A stretch of 13,992 nucleotides of DNA from Candidatus Cardinium hertigii (GCF_003788695.1 NZ_RARA01000017.1:2613-16604); one strand, 5' to 3'; counted from the stretch's first letter, positions 1-8,702 are shown. Numbers and translations are program-made. The notes: a model not told the origin generated them from the sequence alone.

Positions 1-90
1 AGAGCTGGAGTGATAGAGATAGATGAGGTGGGCGGAAGTACAGATGGAGAAACGTATAGATGGGGTTTGGAAAAATGTCGGCAAATATAG
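1..90 (+). CDS. Possible 3' end of a coding region cut by the window start
   Basis: Frame 1 is open from the first base to a TAG at 88-90 and would encode 29 residues including the stretch IEIDEVGGSTDGETYRWG. No start is visible because the window begins inside it. The composition looks protein-like and less AT-rich than the bases that follow. I do not recognise the family. An open frame of this length can arise by chance, so this is a weak call. Confidence 0.25.
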   Translation, partial: RAGVIEIDEVGGSTDGETYRWGLEKCRQI

Positions 91-207
91 CTATGATGTT
101 AAAGAAATTGTGTTTATATAAAATACCACCCTAAAAAATACCTATATAGCGCAAAATACACTACTAAAGAAACCAAATATGCATGCAATAAAATTATACG
201 TAATTAT

Positions 208-239
208 CTGTTCATATAATTTACTGTTCATATAATTTA
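208..239. repeat. Perfect 16-bp tandem duplication just upstream of truB
   Basis: CTGTTCATATAATTTA occurs twice back to back (208-223 and 224-239), ending three bases before the truB start codon. It lies where the translation initiation region and possibly a promoter would be, so copy number could alter truB expression. It may equally be a neutral slippage product in AT-rich DNA. Confidence 0.9.
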
Positions 240-242
240 CAT

Positions 243-917
243 ATGCCACAAACTAATTTTTCTGATATAGAATCTATTCTTATGGTATATAAACCGTTGG
301 GATGGACTTCCTTTGAGGTTGTAAAAAAAATTCGCTGTGCCTTAAAAATAAAAAAAATAGGCCATGCAGGTACGTTAGATCCGCTAGCTACAGGATTACT
401 GTTGCTGTGTACGGGTCGCCAAACCAAACAAATCAGTAAGCTGCAAGAACTGAAAAAGGTCTATACAGGCCAAATCGTGCTTGGTAAAACTACCCCATCT
501 ATGGACTTAGAAACACCTTTTAATAGTGTATCTAGTTACGATCATATCCATGCAGAAATGGTAAAAGAAGCTGCTGCTACCTTTGTGGGCAACATCATGC
601 AAACACCTCCTATTTATTCAGCAGTCCATATAGATGGTAAAAGAGCTTATGCAATGGCCAGACAAGGTCAAACACCTATTTTACAACCTCGTTCCATTGT
701 GATCCATTCTTTTGTATTTACAGCTATTAACTTGCCTTTTATCTCTTTTGAATTAGTCTGTAGCAAAGGAACCTACGTACGTAGCCTAGCCCATGATTTG
801 GGTCAAAAATTAGGTACCGGAGGGTATTTACATACTTTGTGTCGCACGCAAATAGGAAACTATTGTTTAGATCAAGCCTATACTATAGAAACGTTATTAA
901 CAAAATTTCGCAGCTAA
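243..917 (+). CDS. truB: tRNA pseudouridine(55) synthase TruB
   Basis: TruB isomerises uridine 55 to pseudouridine in the T-psi-C loop of most tRNAs, in the cytoplasm. The 224-residue product has the family signature GHAGTLDPLATG at about residues 40-51. The catalytic aspartate is D46. The downstream KVYTGQIVLG stretch carries the conserved tyrosine (Y74). PPIYSAVHIDGKRAYAMARQG-type and SKGTYVRSLAHDLG-type motifs follow in the second half. It is shorter than the roughly 310-residue E. coli enzyme and appears to lack a C-terminal PUA domain, as in many Bacteroidota. The ATG at 243 is chosen because it leaves a short lead before the conserved VYKPLGWTS strand; an internal ATG at codon 14 would start directly on that strand. 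No Shine-Dalgarno sequence is evident. The gene stands alone, followed by a repeat-filled spacer. Confidence 0.96.
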   Translation: MPQTNFSDIESILMVYKPLGWTSFEVVKKIRCALKIKKIGHAGTLDPLATGLLLLCTGRQTKQISKLQELKKVYTGQIVLGKTTPSMDLETPFNSVSSYDHIHAEMVKEAAATFVGNIMQTPPIYSAVHIDGKRAYAMARQGQTPILQPRSIVIHSFVFTAINLPFISFELVCSKGTYVRSLAHDLGQKLGTGGYLHTLCRTQIGNYCLDQAYTIETLLTKFRS

Positions 918-923
918 ATCTTC

Positions 924-1082
924 GTATCCGTTCACACAATGGCGTCAACTTAAGGGAATTTATGATTAGCACACCCTCCTATTCTACTTGGTTATCAATA
1001 ACAGCTAAACCTTAAGTTGACGCCATTGTCCGTTCACTTGCGTGGTAGCTATATTTTATAGATTATTGATGATTTTATCCAT
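924..1082 (-). repeat. Dispersed intergenic repeat, copy 1, interrupted by a 92-bp element
   Basis: On the minus strand this contains the ATGGATAAAATC block (1071-1082), then AATCTATAAAATATAGCTAC, CACGCAAGTGAACGG, and the terminal TGAACGGATAC (924-934). The inverted-repeat element at 937-1028 interrupts it. The same blocks recur at 6875-6973 and 12810-12942, and the ATGGATAAAATC part recurs at 8992. It has no coding capacity of note. I interpret it as a mobile-element remnant or a dispersed repeat of unknown function. Confidence 0.75.
937..1028 (+). mobile_element. 92-bp MITE-like element, copy 1
   Basis: The element is bounded by perfect 19-bp terminal inverted repeats: CAATGGCGTCAACTTAAGG at 937-955 and its reverse complement at 1010-1028. 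They enclose a 54-bp non-coding core. The flanks are a near-perfect 10-bp direct repeat, TCCGTTCACA (927-936) and TCCGTTCACT (1029-1038), as expected for a target-site duplication. The second copy at 12838-12929 has the same length and differs at 5 core positions. No transposase is encoded, so it would need to be mobilised in trans by an element sharing these ends. The 10-bp duplication would suit an IS4-type transposase, but that is inference. Confidence 0.85.
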
Positions 1083-1191
1083 ATACAGATAAAAATCTGT
1101 GCTAAATATGTCTCTCATTGTTCCTCATTAAATATCCTAAGCATATAATAAAAACATAGTAGAAAGATACGAGTAGCTTTATATGCTTATG

Positions 1192-1845
1192 CTAAGGCAA
1201 TTCTTTTTCTTTAAAAAGTTTATTAGAAAAAAACTTCCCTGATAAGTAACCAATTAATGCAGAAACTATAATCAACAAAAAATCTTTTTCTAACTCTAGG
1301 CATAAACATAAGACCTTCTTTTTCTGAAAGACTACTAAAAATAGGTCTAAGTAGAAAAGAAAATAAAGACCATTACATATAATCCAACTTGCAGAAATGG
1401 ATTGCTCATTTTTGATTTTTTTAACCCAAATTCCGCCGAGTAAAATGGCACCTAATGATAATGCTAACAATAAAAAAGAGAAGATGGGATAAAGCAGAAG
1501 ATTAGCTAACGCATGGTAGCAAATGGCTAAACCACTTAATACATTTTGTATAACACCTCCTGTTTTAGCATCCTTTTTTAGCATCTCATCTAATGTATTT
1601 GATGGCGTATCATTTTCAGGAATATTATCTATTTCGATTAATTTACAATTAAAAATTTTATTTGGGGCTACTCCATAGCTGCATATTTTGTTGGTGTCAT
1701 CAACCGTTCTTGTAATAACTATATTTTCTCTAAATAAAAATGCAACGGCATTATGCAGATTTAAATTTGTAGCCATAAAAACAATCATACTAATACTAAT
1801 ACTAAGTATATATGGTAAGGTGTGCATAATTTTAAGCTTAATCAC
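1192..1845 (-). CDS. Hypothetical membrane protein with four predicted helices
   Basis: I do not recognise this 217-residue protein. Hydrophobic segments lie at about residues 8-28, 114-141, 154-174 and 188-206. A polar stretch (about 35-110) with two cysteines (C55, C67) separates the first from the rest, and the C-terminus is lysine-rich. This suggests an inner-membrane protein with one large loop. The start is ambiguous: GTG at 1845 gives lysines before the first helix, which fits a signal anchor, while ATG at 1827 (codon 7) removes them. I prefer 1845 for that reason. It is divergent from the injection-system gene at 1955, with 109 bases between the starts, so the two may share a control region. 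No function is assigned. Confidence 0.7.
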   Translation of the reverse strand: MIKLKIMHTLPYILSISISMIVFMATNLNLHNAVAFLFRENIVITRTVDDTNKICSYGVAPNKIFNCKLIEIDNIPENDTPSNTLDEMLKKDAKTGGVIQNVLSGLAICYHALANLLLYPIFSFLLLALSLGAILLGGIWVKKIKNEQSISASWIICNGLYFLFYLDLFLVVFQKKKVLCLCLELEKDFLLIIVSALIGYLSGKFFSNKLFKEKELP

Positions 1846-1954
1846 TTTGTTTATAAATGGTTTTTAGATTAGATTAAGACTATAGAGATTTTTTGCTTGA
1901 TTACATTCTCTTTCTTTAATATCTTAATTTTTGTAAAAACATCATAGTTATAAT

Positions 1955-4900
1955 ATGAATATTCAAAAAAAATTTAAATTTTTATTTACTAGGGGAGGTA
2001 CCTGCCATACCGAACGGCTTCTGCCTGAATTGATAGATAACCATCTATTGATAAGTGACAGGCAATTTAGTGATCACCTTAGATTTATGTATTTATATAC
2101 CGATCTGCTGGCCTATTACGATACCAATAATGAAAAAATACATGCAAACATATGGCGAAAATTTTTAGAGCAAGATAATACCGTTATACGCTCCTTAATT
2201 CTACACACCAATATTGATACATTAAAAAAAAACATTCATAGAGAGATTTTAACACTACGGCTTAACCGTACAGGGATTACAGAAAATAAATATGTGGTAA
2301 ATATCTTAGTAATAGCGCAAGAATTAATCATATTATTAGATTATTGGTATAACAATCTATCTAATGAAGATAGTATTCGAGCAAAATTAGATGCTATTAT
2401 ACATGCAGAAATTAATACGCATATCAGTAAAATATATAAAATTCTACAGCAGAGCCGTACATCCCATTATCCCCAATCTTTTGTAGAATTTTGTACTTTC
2501 CTAGAGCAAAAATGCTATAACGCACCCTTATGGGAATTAAGAACTGATCTTATTTATAATGAAGTAAGTGGACCAGATCAAAATGATGAGCAAGCCATCG
2601 ATATGATAGCTGATTTTTTTGATGCTATTTTTAATACTATTTATCAACTAAAGGAGCTATCTACTCGGGATTATTTTGATACCCTGACTACTCAGGATAA
2701 GGAACCACATATGGCACTTTTGATAGCCTTTTTACAGCTCTTACAGTATGCAGATGCCCACCTGAATAATATACCACAAAGATCATTGGATCATTATTAT
2801 AGGCATGTACTAAAATTCAATAACAATCCTGCTATACCTGATCAAGCTTATATCCATTTTTTACTTAGTCCAAATAACGCTTTTGCTTTTGTACCGAAAG
2901 GAAGCCGATTGGTTGCAAAAAATCCAGTGAATGGGGAGGATATTTTATTTAAAACGAATAGAAATATAACTATTAATACAGCTAAAATCAGCCAGATCAA
3001 CACTTTATTGTTTAATAAAAAATTTGCTAAAGAGGGTTATAAAATGATTGAGTTATCTACCATTACCTATAATAGCGAAATGTTGAAAAAGTTTCCTTTT
3101 CAATTATTCCCTACGCTAGAAAATAATACAGCTAAGCAAGAACAACCTCATCAACCATTGGCTACAATGGTTAGCTCACCTTTATTGCATCTTGCTGAAG
3201 GCATGCGTACCATTCACATAAAATGGAAGCTGACCGCTGAATCTTTTCAAGCATTGATTAATAAAAATCCCAATAAGACAGTTTCTTCTATAGCATTTTT
3301 AGAACAGTTGGCAGATAGGCTTAATAGCATGGTACATATACAAATCACAACCAAAGCTGGGTGGCTTAGTATACCAGAAGAAGCGGTATCACTGATATTT
3401 ATTCATGAAGTGTATGTTCTCCATATGACTATTTCCTTGAATCTAGAAATCCCTGCAATGGATAAGTTACCGGTTGGGCAGCAGGAGGGAACCATACATC
3501 CTGATATGCCTACCATATCTATTGGTATGCGTGAAGGGGCGACATCTCTTATGGGCTTGTACTTCCTAAACGATTTAGTACTAGAAAGGATAGATCTAAA
3601 AGTTAGTGTAGCGCACTACCGTGGGTTAATTCTTCAAAATCAACTAGGCCTTATCGATAATAGTCAAATTTTTGAACCTTTTGGTCCATTGGCTAAAATA
3701 GATAGTAGTTTTTACATAGGAAGTGGAGAAATTTTCTCTAAAAATCTTACCTCCTTAAAAATACATATTAAATGGGAAGGTATTCCTACCATAGCAGGAG
3801 GATTTAAGCGTTATTATGATGCTTATCCTACTAAGGTACAAAACGATGATTTTAAGGTAAATATTTCTTATCTAAATCATCAACACTGGAATCCATCTGC
3901 TGCGCAAAACAGACAATATACACCTCTTTTTCAAGTTATAAAAAGCAATAATGGGAGTGAACGGTTGGATCAGTTTAGAACCATTAGTGACATCGATATA
4001 GCTGCGTTAGGAATCACTAAGACAAATGACCCATTGGATGTATCTGTCTATGGTCCCCATACCATATCCGGTTTTTTAAAACTACAATTAAGTGTGCCAG
4101 AACAAGCTTTTGGCCATGCGATCTATCCCAATTTGGCAAGCAGTATACTGGTTAAAAATGCCCAAAAAAAGAAAGAAGAAGCAGCAATAGTATTACATGA
4201 ACCCTATACACCTCGCATCAAATCCATTACGGTGGATTACGAAGCAGAGGAATCTATTGTGTTAACAACACGTCCTGGAGAAGAGGAAGAAAAATATTTG
4301 AATGGTTTTTTTCATATTTCTCCTTTTGGGTATTTAAAGCTATTTCCAAGTAGCTTAGCCTCCCCAGTTACCTTGTTGCCATTGATAGAGGAAGAGGTAT
4401 CGTTTATAGCTTTTGGAATAGAAAGCTTAAATAGCAGTAGCTTGTCTATGCATATAGCTATTGGAGAGAATAGCCTTAATACAGATAAAGAAATCCCGTC
4501 ACCAAAGTGGTTTTACTTATTTGATAATATTTGGTTACCACTTGAAGAGGCTATTATCGTAGACGGAACAAATGGATTATCTAAATCAGGAATTATTATT
4601 TTTGATTTACCTCATTTTTCTAACCATGCTACCGGAAACAACACCTATATGGCGCCAGGGTTAACTTGGATTAAAGTGCAATTTAGGGGTGAAATAAACG
4701 CATTACCCCCTATCATTGGCGTTTATATACAAGCCGTTGCTGTAACAAGAATTATGGATAGAAATGGGGTGTTTTCTTCTCCTGTATTACCGGAAAAGGC
4801 TATGCAACAATTACAACAACCCATAGAGGGCGTTGAGCTAGTGGTACAACCTTTTAAAACTTTTGGTGGAAGACCATTCGAAAATCATCAAGCCTTGTAT

Positions 4901-5755
4901 AGACGCGTTAGTGAACGCTTAAGACATAAAAACAGAGCTGTATCGGTGTGGGATTATGAGCGAATCATTCTTGAAAAATTTCCAGAAATTTTTCGCGTAA
5001 AGTGTATCAACCATACAGTAAAAAATACAACAGGTCCTACCACAAATCTGATGCATCCTGGCCATATAACCATTGTAGTGATCGCTAAAGAAGGACGTGG
5101 TGCTGTCAATAGGTTTCCTACGGTTAATAAACAGTTATTAGCTGAAATCAAAACGTATATTCAAAGCGTAAGTACTCCATTTATAAAGTGCGAAATAGTT
5201 AATCCAGTTTACGAAGATGTTAAAGTTAACGTTACAGTAAAATTTAAGCCTGGGCACGAAAAAGGATTGTTCTTAAATGTACTACAGCAGGATGTACGTA
5301 ATTTTCTTTCCCCATGGTTATGTAATGCATCAGCAGATATTGCGTTAGGTGGAGATATACCTACTTCTCAAGTCATAGACTTCATTAACAGCCGTTATTA
5401 TATAGAAGGTATAGGAAATTTTTCTATATTCAGATACCTTGGCAAGGCTCCAAATTTAAAATTGGATAAGGTAACCAATTATAATAGTTATCTGTGTGCC
5501 AGTTATCCTTGGTCTGTTATGGTTTCTGCAAAAAATCATAAAATATCCGTTGTGGATAAATTTGATGCTGCTATAAAATTACGTCATGGCAGCATAGGAG
5601 ATATGGCTATTGGCGAAGATTTTATAATAGGTCCATTAGATCCAACTTCAGCAACTGATCCTATAAAATGCATAGATGAAGATATACTGATACCAAGTTT
5701 AGAAGAATACTGTTTAATAACCCAAAAACACCTTAAAACCGATCATGGCAATTAA
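1955..5755 (+). CDS. Baseplate J / gp6-like protein of a contractile injection system (Afp11/Afp12-like)
   Basis: This 1266-residue protein resembles the large baseplate wedge components of phage-tail-like injection systems in Bacteroidota (the Afp / T6SS subtype iv / AlgoCIS group), usually labelled baseplate J/gp47 family. Such proteins form the wedges around the central spike, hold the sheath and trigger its contraction. Recognisable parts: a largely helical N-terminal third; a block near residues 555-620 with PFGPLAKIDSSFYIGSGEIF; NRAVSVWDYERIILEKFPEI near 993-1012; and a gp6-like C-terminal module (about 1020-1200) with NPVYEDVKVNVTVKF, then GGDIPTSQVIDFI. The length suits the Bacteroidota forms, which exceed phage gp6. 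The next gene begins inside its last codons (11-base overlap), so they are probably co-translated. No sheath, tube, spike or ATPase gene is in view, so the rest must lie elsewhere. Whether it is Afp11 or Afp12 is unresolved. Confidence 0.82.
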   Translation: MNIQKKFKFLFTRGGTCHTERLLPELIDNHLLISDRQFSDHLRFMYLYTDLLAYYDTNNEKIHANIWRKFLEQDNTVIRSLILHTNIDTLKKNIHREILTLRLNRTGITENKYVVNILVIAQELIILLDYWYNNLSNEDSIRAKLDAIIHAEINTHISKIYKILQQSRTSHYPQSFVEFCTFLEQKCYNAPLWELRTDLIYNEVSGPDQNDEQAIDMIADFFDAIFNTIYQLKELSTRDYFDTLTTQDKEPHMALLIAFLQLLQYADAHLNNIPQRSLDHYYRHVLKFNNNPAIPDQAYIHFLLSPNNAFAFVPKGSRLVAKNPVNGEDILFKTNRNITINTAKISQINTLLFNKKFAKEGYKMIELSTITYNSEMLKKFPFQLFPTLENNTAKQEQPHQPLATMVSSPLLHLAEGMRTIHIKWKLTAESFQALINKNPNKTVSSIAFLEQLADRLNSMVHIQITTKAGWLSIPEEAVSLIFIHEVYVLHMTISLNLEIPAMDKLPVGQQEGTIHPDMPTISIGMREGATSLMGLYFLNDLVLERIDLKVSVAHYRGLILQNQLGLIDNSQIFEPFGPLAKIDSSFYIGSGEIFSKNLTSLKIHIKWEGIPTIAGGFKRYYDAYPTKVQNDDFKVNISYLNHQHWNPSAAQNRQYTPLFQVIKSNNGSERLDQFRTISDIDIAALGITKTNDPLDVSVYGPHTISGFLKLQLSVPEQAFGHAIYPNLASSILVKNAQKKKEEAAIVLHEPYTPRIKSITVDYEAEESIVLTTRPGEEEEKYLNGFFHISPFGYLKLFPSSLASPVTLLPLIEEEVSFIAFGIESLNSSSLSMHIAIGENSLNTDKEIPSPKWFYLFDNIWLPLEEAIIVDGTNGLSKSGIIIFDLPHFSNHATGNNTYMAPGLTWIKVQFRGEINALPPIIGVYIQAVAVTRIMDRNGVFSSPVLPEKAMQQLQQPIEGVELVVQPFKTFGGRPFENHQALYRRVSERLRHKNRAVSVWDYERIILEKFPEIFRVKCINHTVKNTTGPTTNLMHPGHITIVVIAKEGRGAVNRFPTVNKQLLAEIKTYIQSVSTPFIKCEIVNPVYEDVKVNVTVKFKPGHEKGLFLNVLQQDVRNFLSPWLCNASADIALGGDIPTSQVIDFINSRYYIEGIGNFSIFRYLGKAPNLKLDKVTNYNSYLCASYPWSVMVSAKNHKISVVDKFDAAIKLRHGSIGDMAIGEDFIIGPLDPTSATDPIKCIDEDILIPSLEEYCLITQKHLKTDHGN

Positions 5756-6485
5756 TAGTAGAGAAGGACTAAAAAAAAATTTTGAAAAAGGAGCTATTCC
5801 TACTCAGAATGATTTTGAAGATTTGATAGATTCAATGTTCCATAAGCAAGATGATGGTCTTATTTCGCAAGATGATGGATTAAGTTTATCCCCTAAAGGG
5901 AGTTCCTCAAAATTCATAACGTTTTTCAATAACTTAAACGACTTTAAGCCCACTTGGAGCATTGAACCCTATCCGAAAAACGTTCCAGCATTTGGAATTA
6001 ATATTTGTGATAAACAGGGAGAAAGCAAACTTTTTATTCAAAACAACGGTTATATTGGCGTGGGTACAACCCATCCATCGGAAAAACTTACCGTAAATGG
6101 TAACATACGTATGCATGGCCGTCAAGGAACGTATACTTCTGGCCAAGTGGCTGGTGATGGCCATTGGCACAATATCACTCCGGAATTAAATGCATGTCAT
6201 GCATTTGAAGTAATAGCTAAGATTGGTAAACAGGGCCATGGTTTATATGCTATGACCCATGCTATAGCATTGAGCACATTTGGCCGTTCCAACAATACGA
6301 TCCATAAAACCAAGGCCTATTATGGTAGTTTTAGAAATAAAATTGACCTGCGCTGGGTAGGAGATACGTTTAATTATACCTTGCAAATAAGAACGAATCA
6401 GGATTATGGAGAGGAGAGCATGATTAAGTATTATGTGACCAATTTATGGTGGGAAGATGAAGAACAGCTACCGGAGCATGCGTAA
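5745..6485 (+). CDS. Tail-fibre-like / distal appendage protein of the injection system
   Basis: The protein has 246 residues. The N-terminus (about 1-45, INSREGLKKNFEKGAIPTQN then DFEDLIDSMFHKQDD) resembles the attachment end of fibre-like proteins found beside Bacteroidota injection systems. Residues about 100-125 (GYIGVGTTHPSEKLTVNGNI) match the turn seen in many phage tail-fibre and trimeric adhesin repeats. The C-terminal half (about 130-240: GDGHWHNITPELNACHAFEV, then TFGRSNNTIHKTKAYYG and DLRWVG) looks like a compact receptor-binding or capping domain. No signal peptide is visible, which fits export by particle assembly rather than Sec. The start overlaps the end of the baseplate gene by 11 bases, indicating one transcript and likely translational coupling. 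The fibre role rests on motifs and neighbour, not on a defined family. Confidence 0.7.
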   Translation: MAINSREGLKKNFEKGAIPTQNDFEDLIDSMFHKQDDGLISQDDGLSLSPKGSSSKFITFFNNLNDFKPTWSIEPYPKNVPAFGINICDKQGESKLFIQNNGYIGVGTTHPSEKLTVNGNIRMHGRQGTYTSGQVAGDGHWHNITPELNACHAFEVIAKIGKQGHGLYAMTHAIALSTFGRSNNTIHKTKAYYGSFRNKIDLRWVGDTFNYTLQIRTNQDYGEESMIKYYVTNLWWEDEEQLPEHA

Positions 6486-6559
6486 ACATATAGAAAATTT
6501 TCTTAGATTAGCAGTAGCGTTTTATACAAAAAATGCTACAAATTCATTATTAGTTCATT

Positions 6560-6841
6560 ATGAAAAAAGAGATTCATCCAGCATATAGGCCTGTTATTTT
6601 TTTGGACACTTCTAGTGGTGCCAAATTTTTGACCCGTTCTACCATACGTACTTCAGAAACAATTGAATGGGAAGATAAAAAAACATATCCCTTGTATAAG
6701 GTTGAAGTAAGTTCTGTTTCACATCCTTTTTATACAGGTAAGAAAATTTTCTTAGATGCAGCAGGTAGAATTGAACGTTTCAATCAAAAGTATAAAAAGA
6801 AAGAGGCTATGACTACTCCAGCAGGGAATAGTAGTAGTTAG
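6560..6841 (+). CDS. rpmE2: 50S ribosomal protein L31 type B
   Basis: L31 binds the ribosome at the intersubunit bridge near the central protuberance. The 93-residue product carries the type B pattern: [14 protein letters not shown] at the N-terminus, [20 protein letters not shown] in the middle, and [15 protein letters not shown] towards the end. It contains no cysteine, so it is the zinc-independent paralogue. A serine/threonine-rich tail of about 14 residues extends beyond the conserved domain. In other bacteria the C-minus form is often repressed by Zur; no operator is evident here, and a reduced genome may keep it as its only L31. It lies 74 bases after the fibre gene and 172 before holB. 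Confidence 0.95.
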   Translation: MKKEIHPAYRPVIFLDTSSGAKFLTRSTIRTSETIEWEDKKTYPLYKVEVSSVSHPFYTGKKIFLDAAGRIERFNQKYKKKEAMTTPAGNSSS

Positions 6842-6858
6842 TAGTTATATCCTTAAAA

Positions 6859-6973
6859 GAAGTAGTTTTTTTTAATGAATAAAATCATTAATAATCTATA
6901 AAATATGGCTACCACGTTTTTAAAAACTACTTCATTGCACTATTTCTAATGGGCCACACAACTGAACGGATAC
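6859..6973 (+). repeat. Dispersed intergenic repeat, copy 2, with inverted GAAGTAGTTTTT arms
   Basis: GAAGTAGTTTTT near 6859-6870 pairs with AAAAACTACTTC near 6924-6935, giving a 12-bp stem. Its loop contains the shared blocks ATGAATAAAATC (6875-6886), AATCTATAAAATATGGCTAC and CACG (ending 6916). The motif TGAACGGATAC follows at 6963-6973. Copies 1 and 3 place ATGGATAAAATC in equivalent surroundings. The hairpin follows the rpmE2 stop and could act as a terminator, but the large loop argues against an efficient one. Confidence 0.65.
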
Positions 6974-7013
6974 CTTCTATCCACAGGATTAAAGCTAAAA
7001 GCTATAATTTAAA

Positions 7014-8135
7014 ATGCGATTTGTAGAAATACCACAACATGATATTTTTAAAAATGCATTATTAATAGCAGGTACCACAGGCAAAGTGGCCCACGCACAG
7101 CTTTTTGTAGGTCCCATTGGCTCCGCAAATCTTGCACTCGCATTAGCTTTTGCTACCTATTTAAATTGTACTGCTCGTAAAGAAGATGATGCTTGTGGAA
7201 ACTGTTTTGCTTGCATGAGCATGGCACAATTTACGCATCCAGATTTTCAATTGGTATTCCCACGAAAATCGGATAATTCAGCTTTTGAAAACCCAATAGA
7301 AGATTTAGAATTATTTCGTAACTGCCTTAAACAAAATCCTTTTTTGACCCTAGAGGAGTGGACTAATGCAATAGATTATGATAGCAAACAATGCCAAATT
7401 ACTAAGAAAGACGCTAATAAAATTATCCAGAGGCTTGGGTTAAAAGCTTTTATTGGGCCATATAAAATTGTGTTGATATGGCTACCAGAATACCTTAATA
7501 ATACAGCAGCCAATATATTACTTAAAACTTTAGAAGAACCACCTGCACATACTATTTTTCTGTTGGTTAGTTTCAATGATGAAAAAATACTACCCACCAT
7601 TAGATCTCGTAGCCAACCATATAATATCCCACCTTTTTCAGAGGTAGCTATTGAGCAGATGTTACGTAATAGTTACAGTAATCTCACTATTCATAGAACC
7701 AAAGAAATAGCTTTTTTAGCTGAAGGAAATATGCATAAAGCTTTTCAATTAGCAAAACAAACCGTTACAGATAATTTTGAGCGTTTTAGTAATTGGATGC
7801 GTAATTGCTATAGTGGTAATTATACAAAACTAATACTTGAGGCTGAAGCATTTCACAAACTATCTACTGATGCGCAAAAAAATTTTTTTGCTTATGCATT
7901 ACAACACATTCGGGTTATTTTACTAGGTAAATTAAACCATTCGATAACGACCTCAGCAGTTGAAGCAGCATTTAGTAAAAAATTTGGGCTGAATATCACA
8001 TTTATTCAACTAAAAGAAATGATAGCCTTATTTACCAAGGCGTATTATTATTTAGAAAGGAATGCCAATGCAAAAATGATTTATACAAATATTTCTATTC
8101 AAATAGTAAAATTTTTTAAAGCCCCTGATAAATAA
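7014..8135 (+). CDS. holB: DNA polymerase III subunit delta' (clamp-loader stator)
   Basis: Delta' is the rigid, non-hydrolysing subunit of the clamp loader that places the sliding clamp on primed DNA. The 373-residue product has an AAA+ fold. The P-loop position reads GPIGSANLALA, with no Walker A lysine, as expected for a subunit that does not bind ATP. The zinc module is intact with cysteines at 52, 61, 64 and 67 (CGNC and FAC). LLKTLEEPP lies at about 169-177. The SRC motif that contacts the neighbouring ATPase reads SRS at about 198-200. The C-terminal collar domain follows. The ATG at 7014 precedes the usual short lead to HAQLFVGP. A repeat-containing spacer separates it from rpmE2, so it may have its own promoter. 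The tau/gamma and delta genes are not in the window. Confidence 0.93.
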   Translation: MRFVEIPQHDIFKNALLIAGTTGKVAHAQLFVGPIGSANLALALAFATYLNCTARKEDDACGNCFACMSMAQFTHPDFQLVFPRKSDNSAFENPIEDLELFRNCLKQNPFLTLEEWTNAIDYDSKQCQITKKDANKIIQRLGLKAFIGPYKIVLIWLPEYLNNTAANILLKTLEEPPAHTIFLLVSFNDEKILPTIRSRSQPYNIPPFSEVAIEQMLRNSYSNLTIHRTKEIAFLAEGNMHKAFQLAKQTVTDNFERFSNWMRNCYSGNYTKLILEAEAFHKLSTDAQKNFFAYALQHIRVILLGKLNHSITTSAVEAAFSKKFGLNITFIQLKEMIALFTKAYYYLERNANAKMIYTNISIQIVKFFKAPDK

Positions 8136-8198
8136 CCTATTGGATGCCAACGCCAAAAAAAACATTTCTTTAAGCAGATTAGATTAATTATCAATATC

Positions 8199-8657
8199 TT
8201 ACACTAAGTGTATCGGTTTATTTTTGAATTGTTTCGTGACAGATAAAGTTTTTACATCATCAACAATCGCAAGCGCATAGAGTTTTTCTATTACCATATT
8301 TTGATGACTGGATATATCCCTAGACTGTACCACTAAGATAAAGTCAAAGCTGCCTATTACTTGATAACAGCTTGTAATAGAATTGATTTTATCAATAGTG
8401 GTTGTAAATAATTTTATATTTTCCGCTATCATTCTTAGGAGACGTACACCCACAATAGCCATTACAGAAAAGCCTATCTTTGCATAATCAATTTGTGCAT
8501 AATAATTTGTGATAATTTCTGCCTTTTCTAATTTTTTTACACGTTCAAGCGTAGCCGCAGGGGAGAGGTTAATTTTTTGTGCTAGTGCAGCGTTCGTAAT
8601 TTTTGCATCCAGTTGAAGAATATATAAAATATTTTTATCTATTTGATCTAATTCCAT
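8199..8657 (-). CDS. Lrp/AsnC family transcriptional regulator
   Basis: The 152-residue protein matches the family length and two-domain plan. A winged helix-turn-helix occupies about residues 3-60 (LDQIDKNILYILQLDAKITN, ALAQKINLSPAATLERVKKL). A RAM/AsnC effector domain occupies about 65-148 and contains GSFDFILVVQSRD, close to the typical G-x-D pattern of the ligand-binding and oligomerisation face. Such proteins form octameric rings on DNA and usually respond to amino acids. The ligand and targets cannot be read from the sequence. The start is fixed by MELDQIDKNIL, standard for the family. It is transcribed towards the end of holB (convergent, 63 bases apart). Regulators are scarce in host-restricted genomes, so its retention suggests a real role. 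Confidence 0.93.
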   Translation of the reverse strand: MELDQIDKNILYILQLDAKITNAALAQKINLSPAATLERVKKLEKAEIITNYYAQIDYAKIGFSVMAIVGVRLLRMIAENIKLFTTTIDKINSITSCYQVIGSFDFILVVQSRDISSHQNMVIEKLYALAIVDDVKTLSVTKQFKNKPIHLV

Positions 8658-8691
8658 GTTTTTGAGTAGAAAACAACGTTATACAATCTAC

Positions 8692-8702
8692 GTATCCGTT
8701 CA
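8692..8702 (-). repeat. TGAACGGATAC motif upstream of the Lrp-type gene
   Basis: An exact copy of the 11-mer on the minus strand, 35 bases upstream of the start codon of the regulator gene. It is preceded on that strand by GGTCACATCAC, similar to GGCCACACAAC before the copy at 6963. Its place in the leader of a regulator gene could make it part of a promoter or operator, but most other copies are in repeat debris. Confidence 0.8.

Noticed and set aside
1085..1100. Small hairpin ACAGAT-AAAA-ATCTGT
   Set aside because: A 6-bp stem with no T-run, far from a gene end; expected by chance in this composition.
7048..7140. holB as inactive because the Walker A lysine is missing
   Set aside because: Delta' does not hydrolyse ATP and the P-loop is normally degenerate in this subunit, so this is expected rather than a defect.
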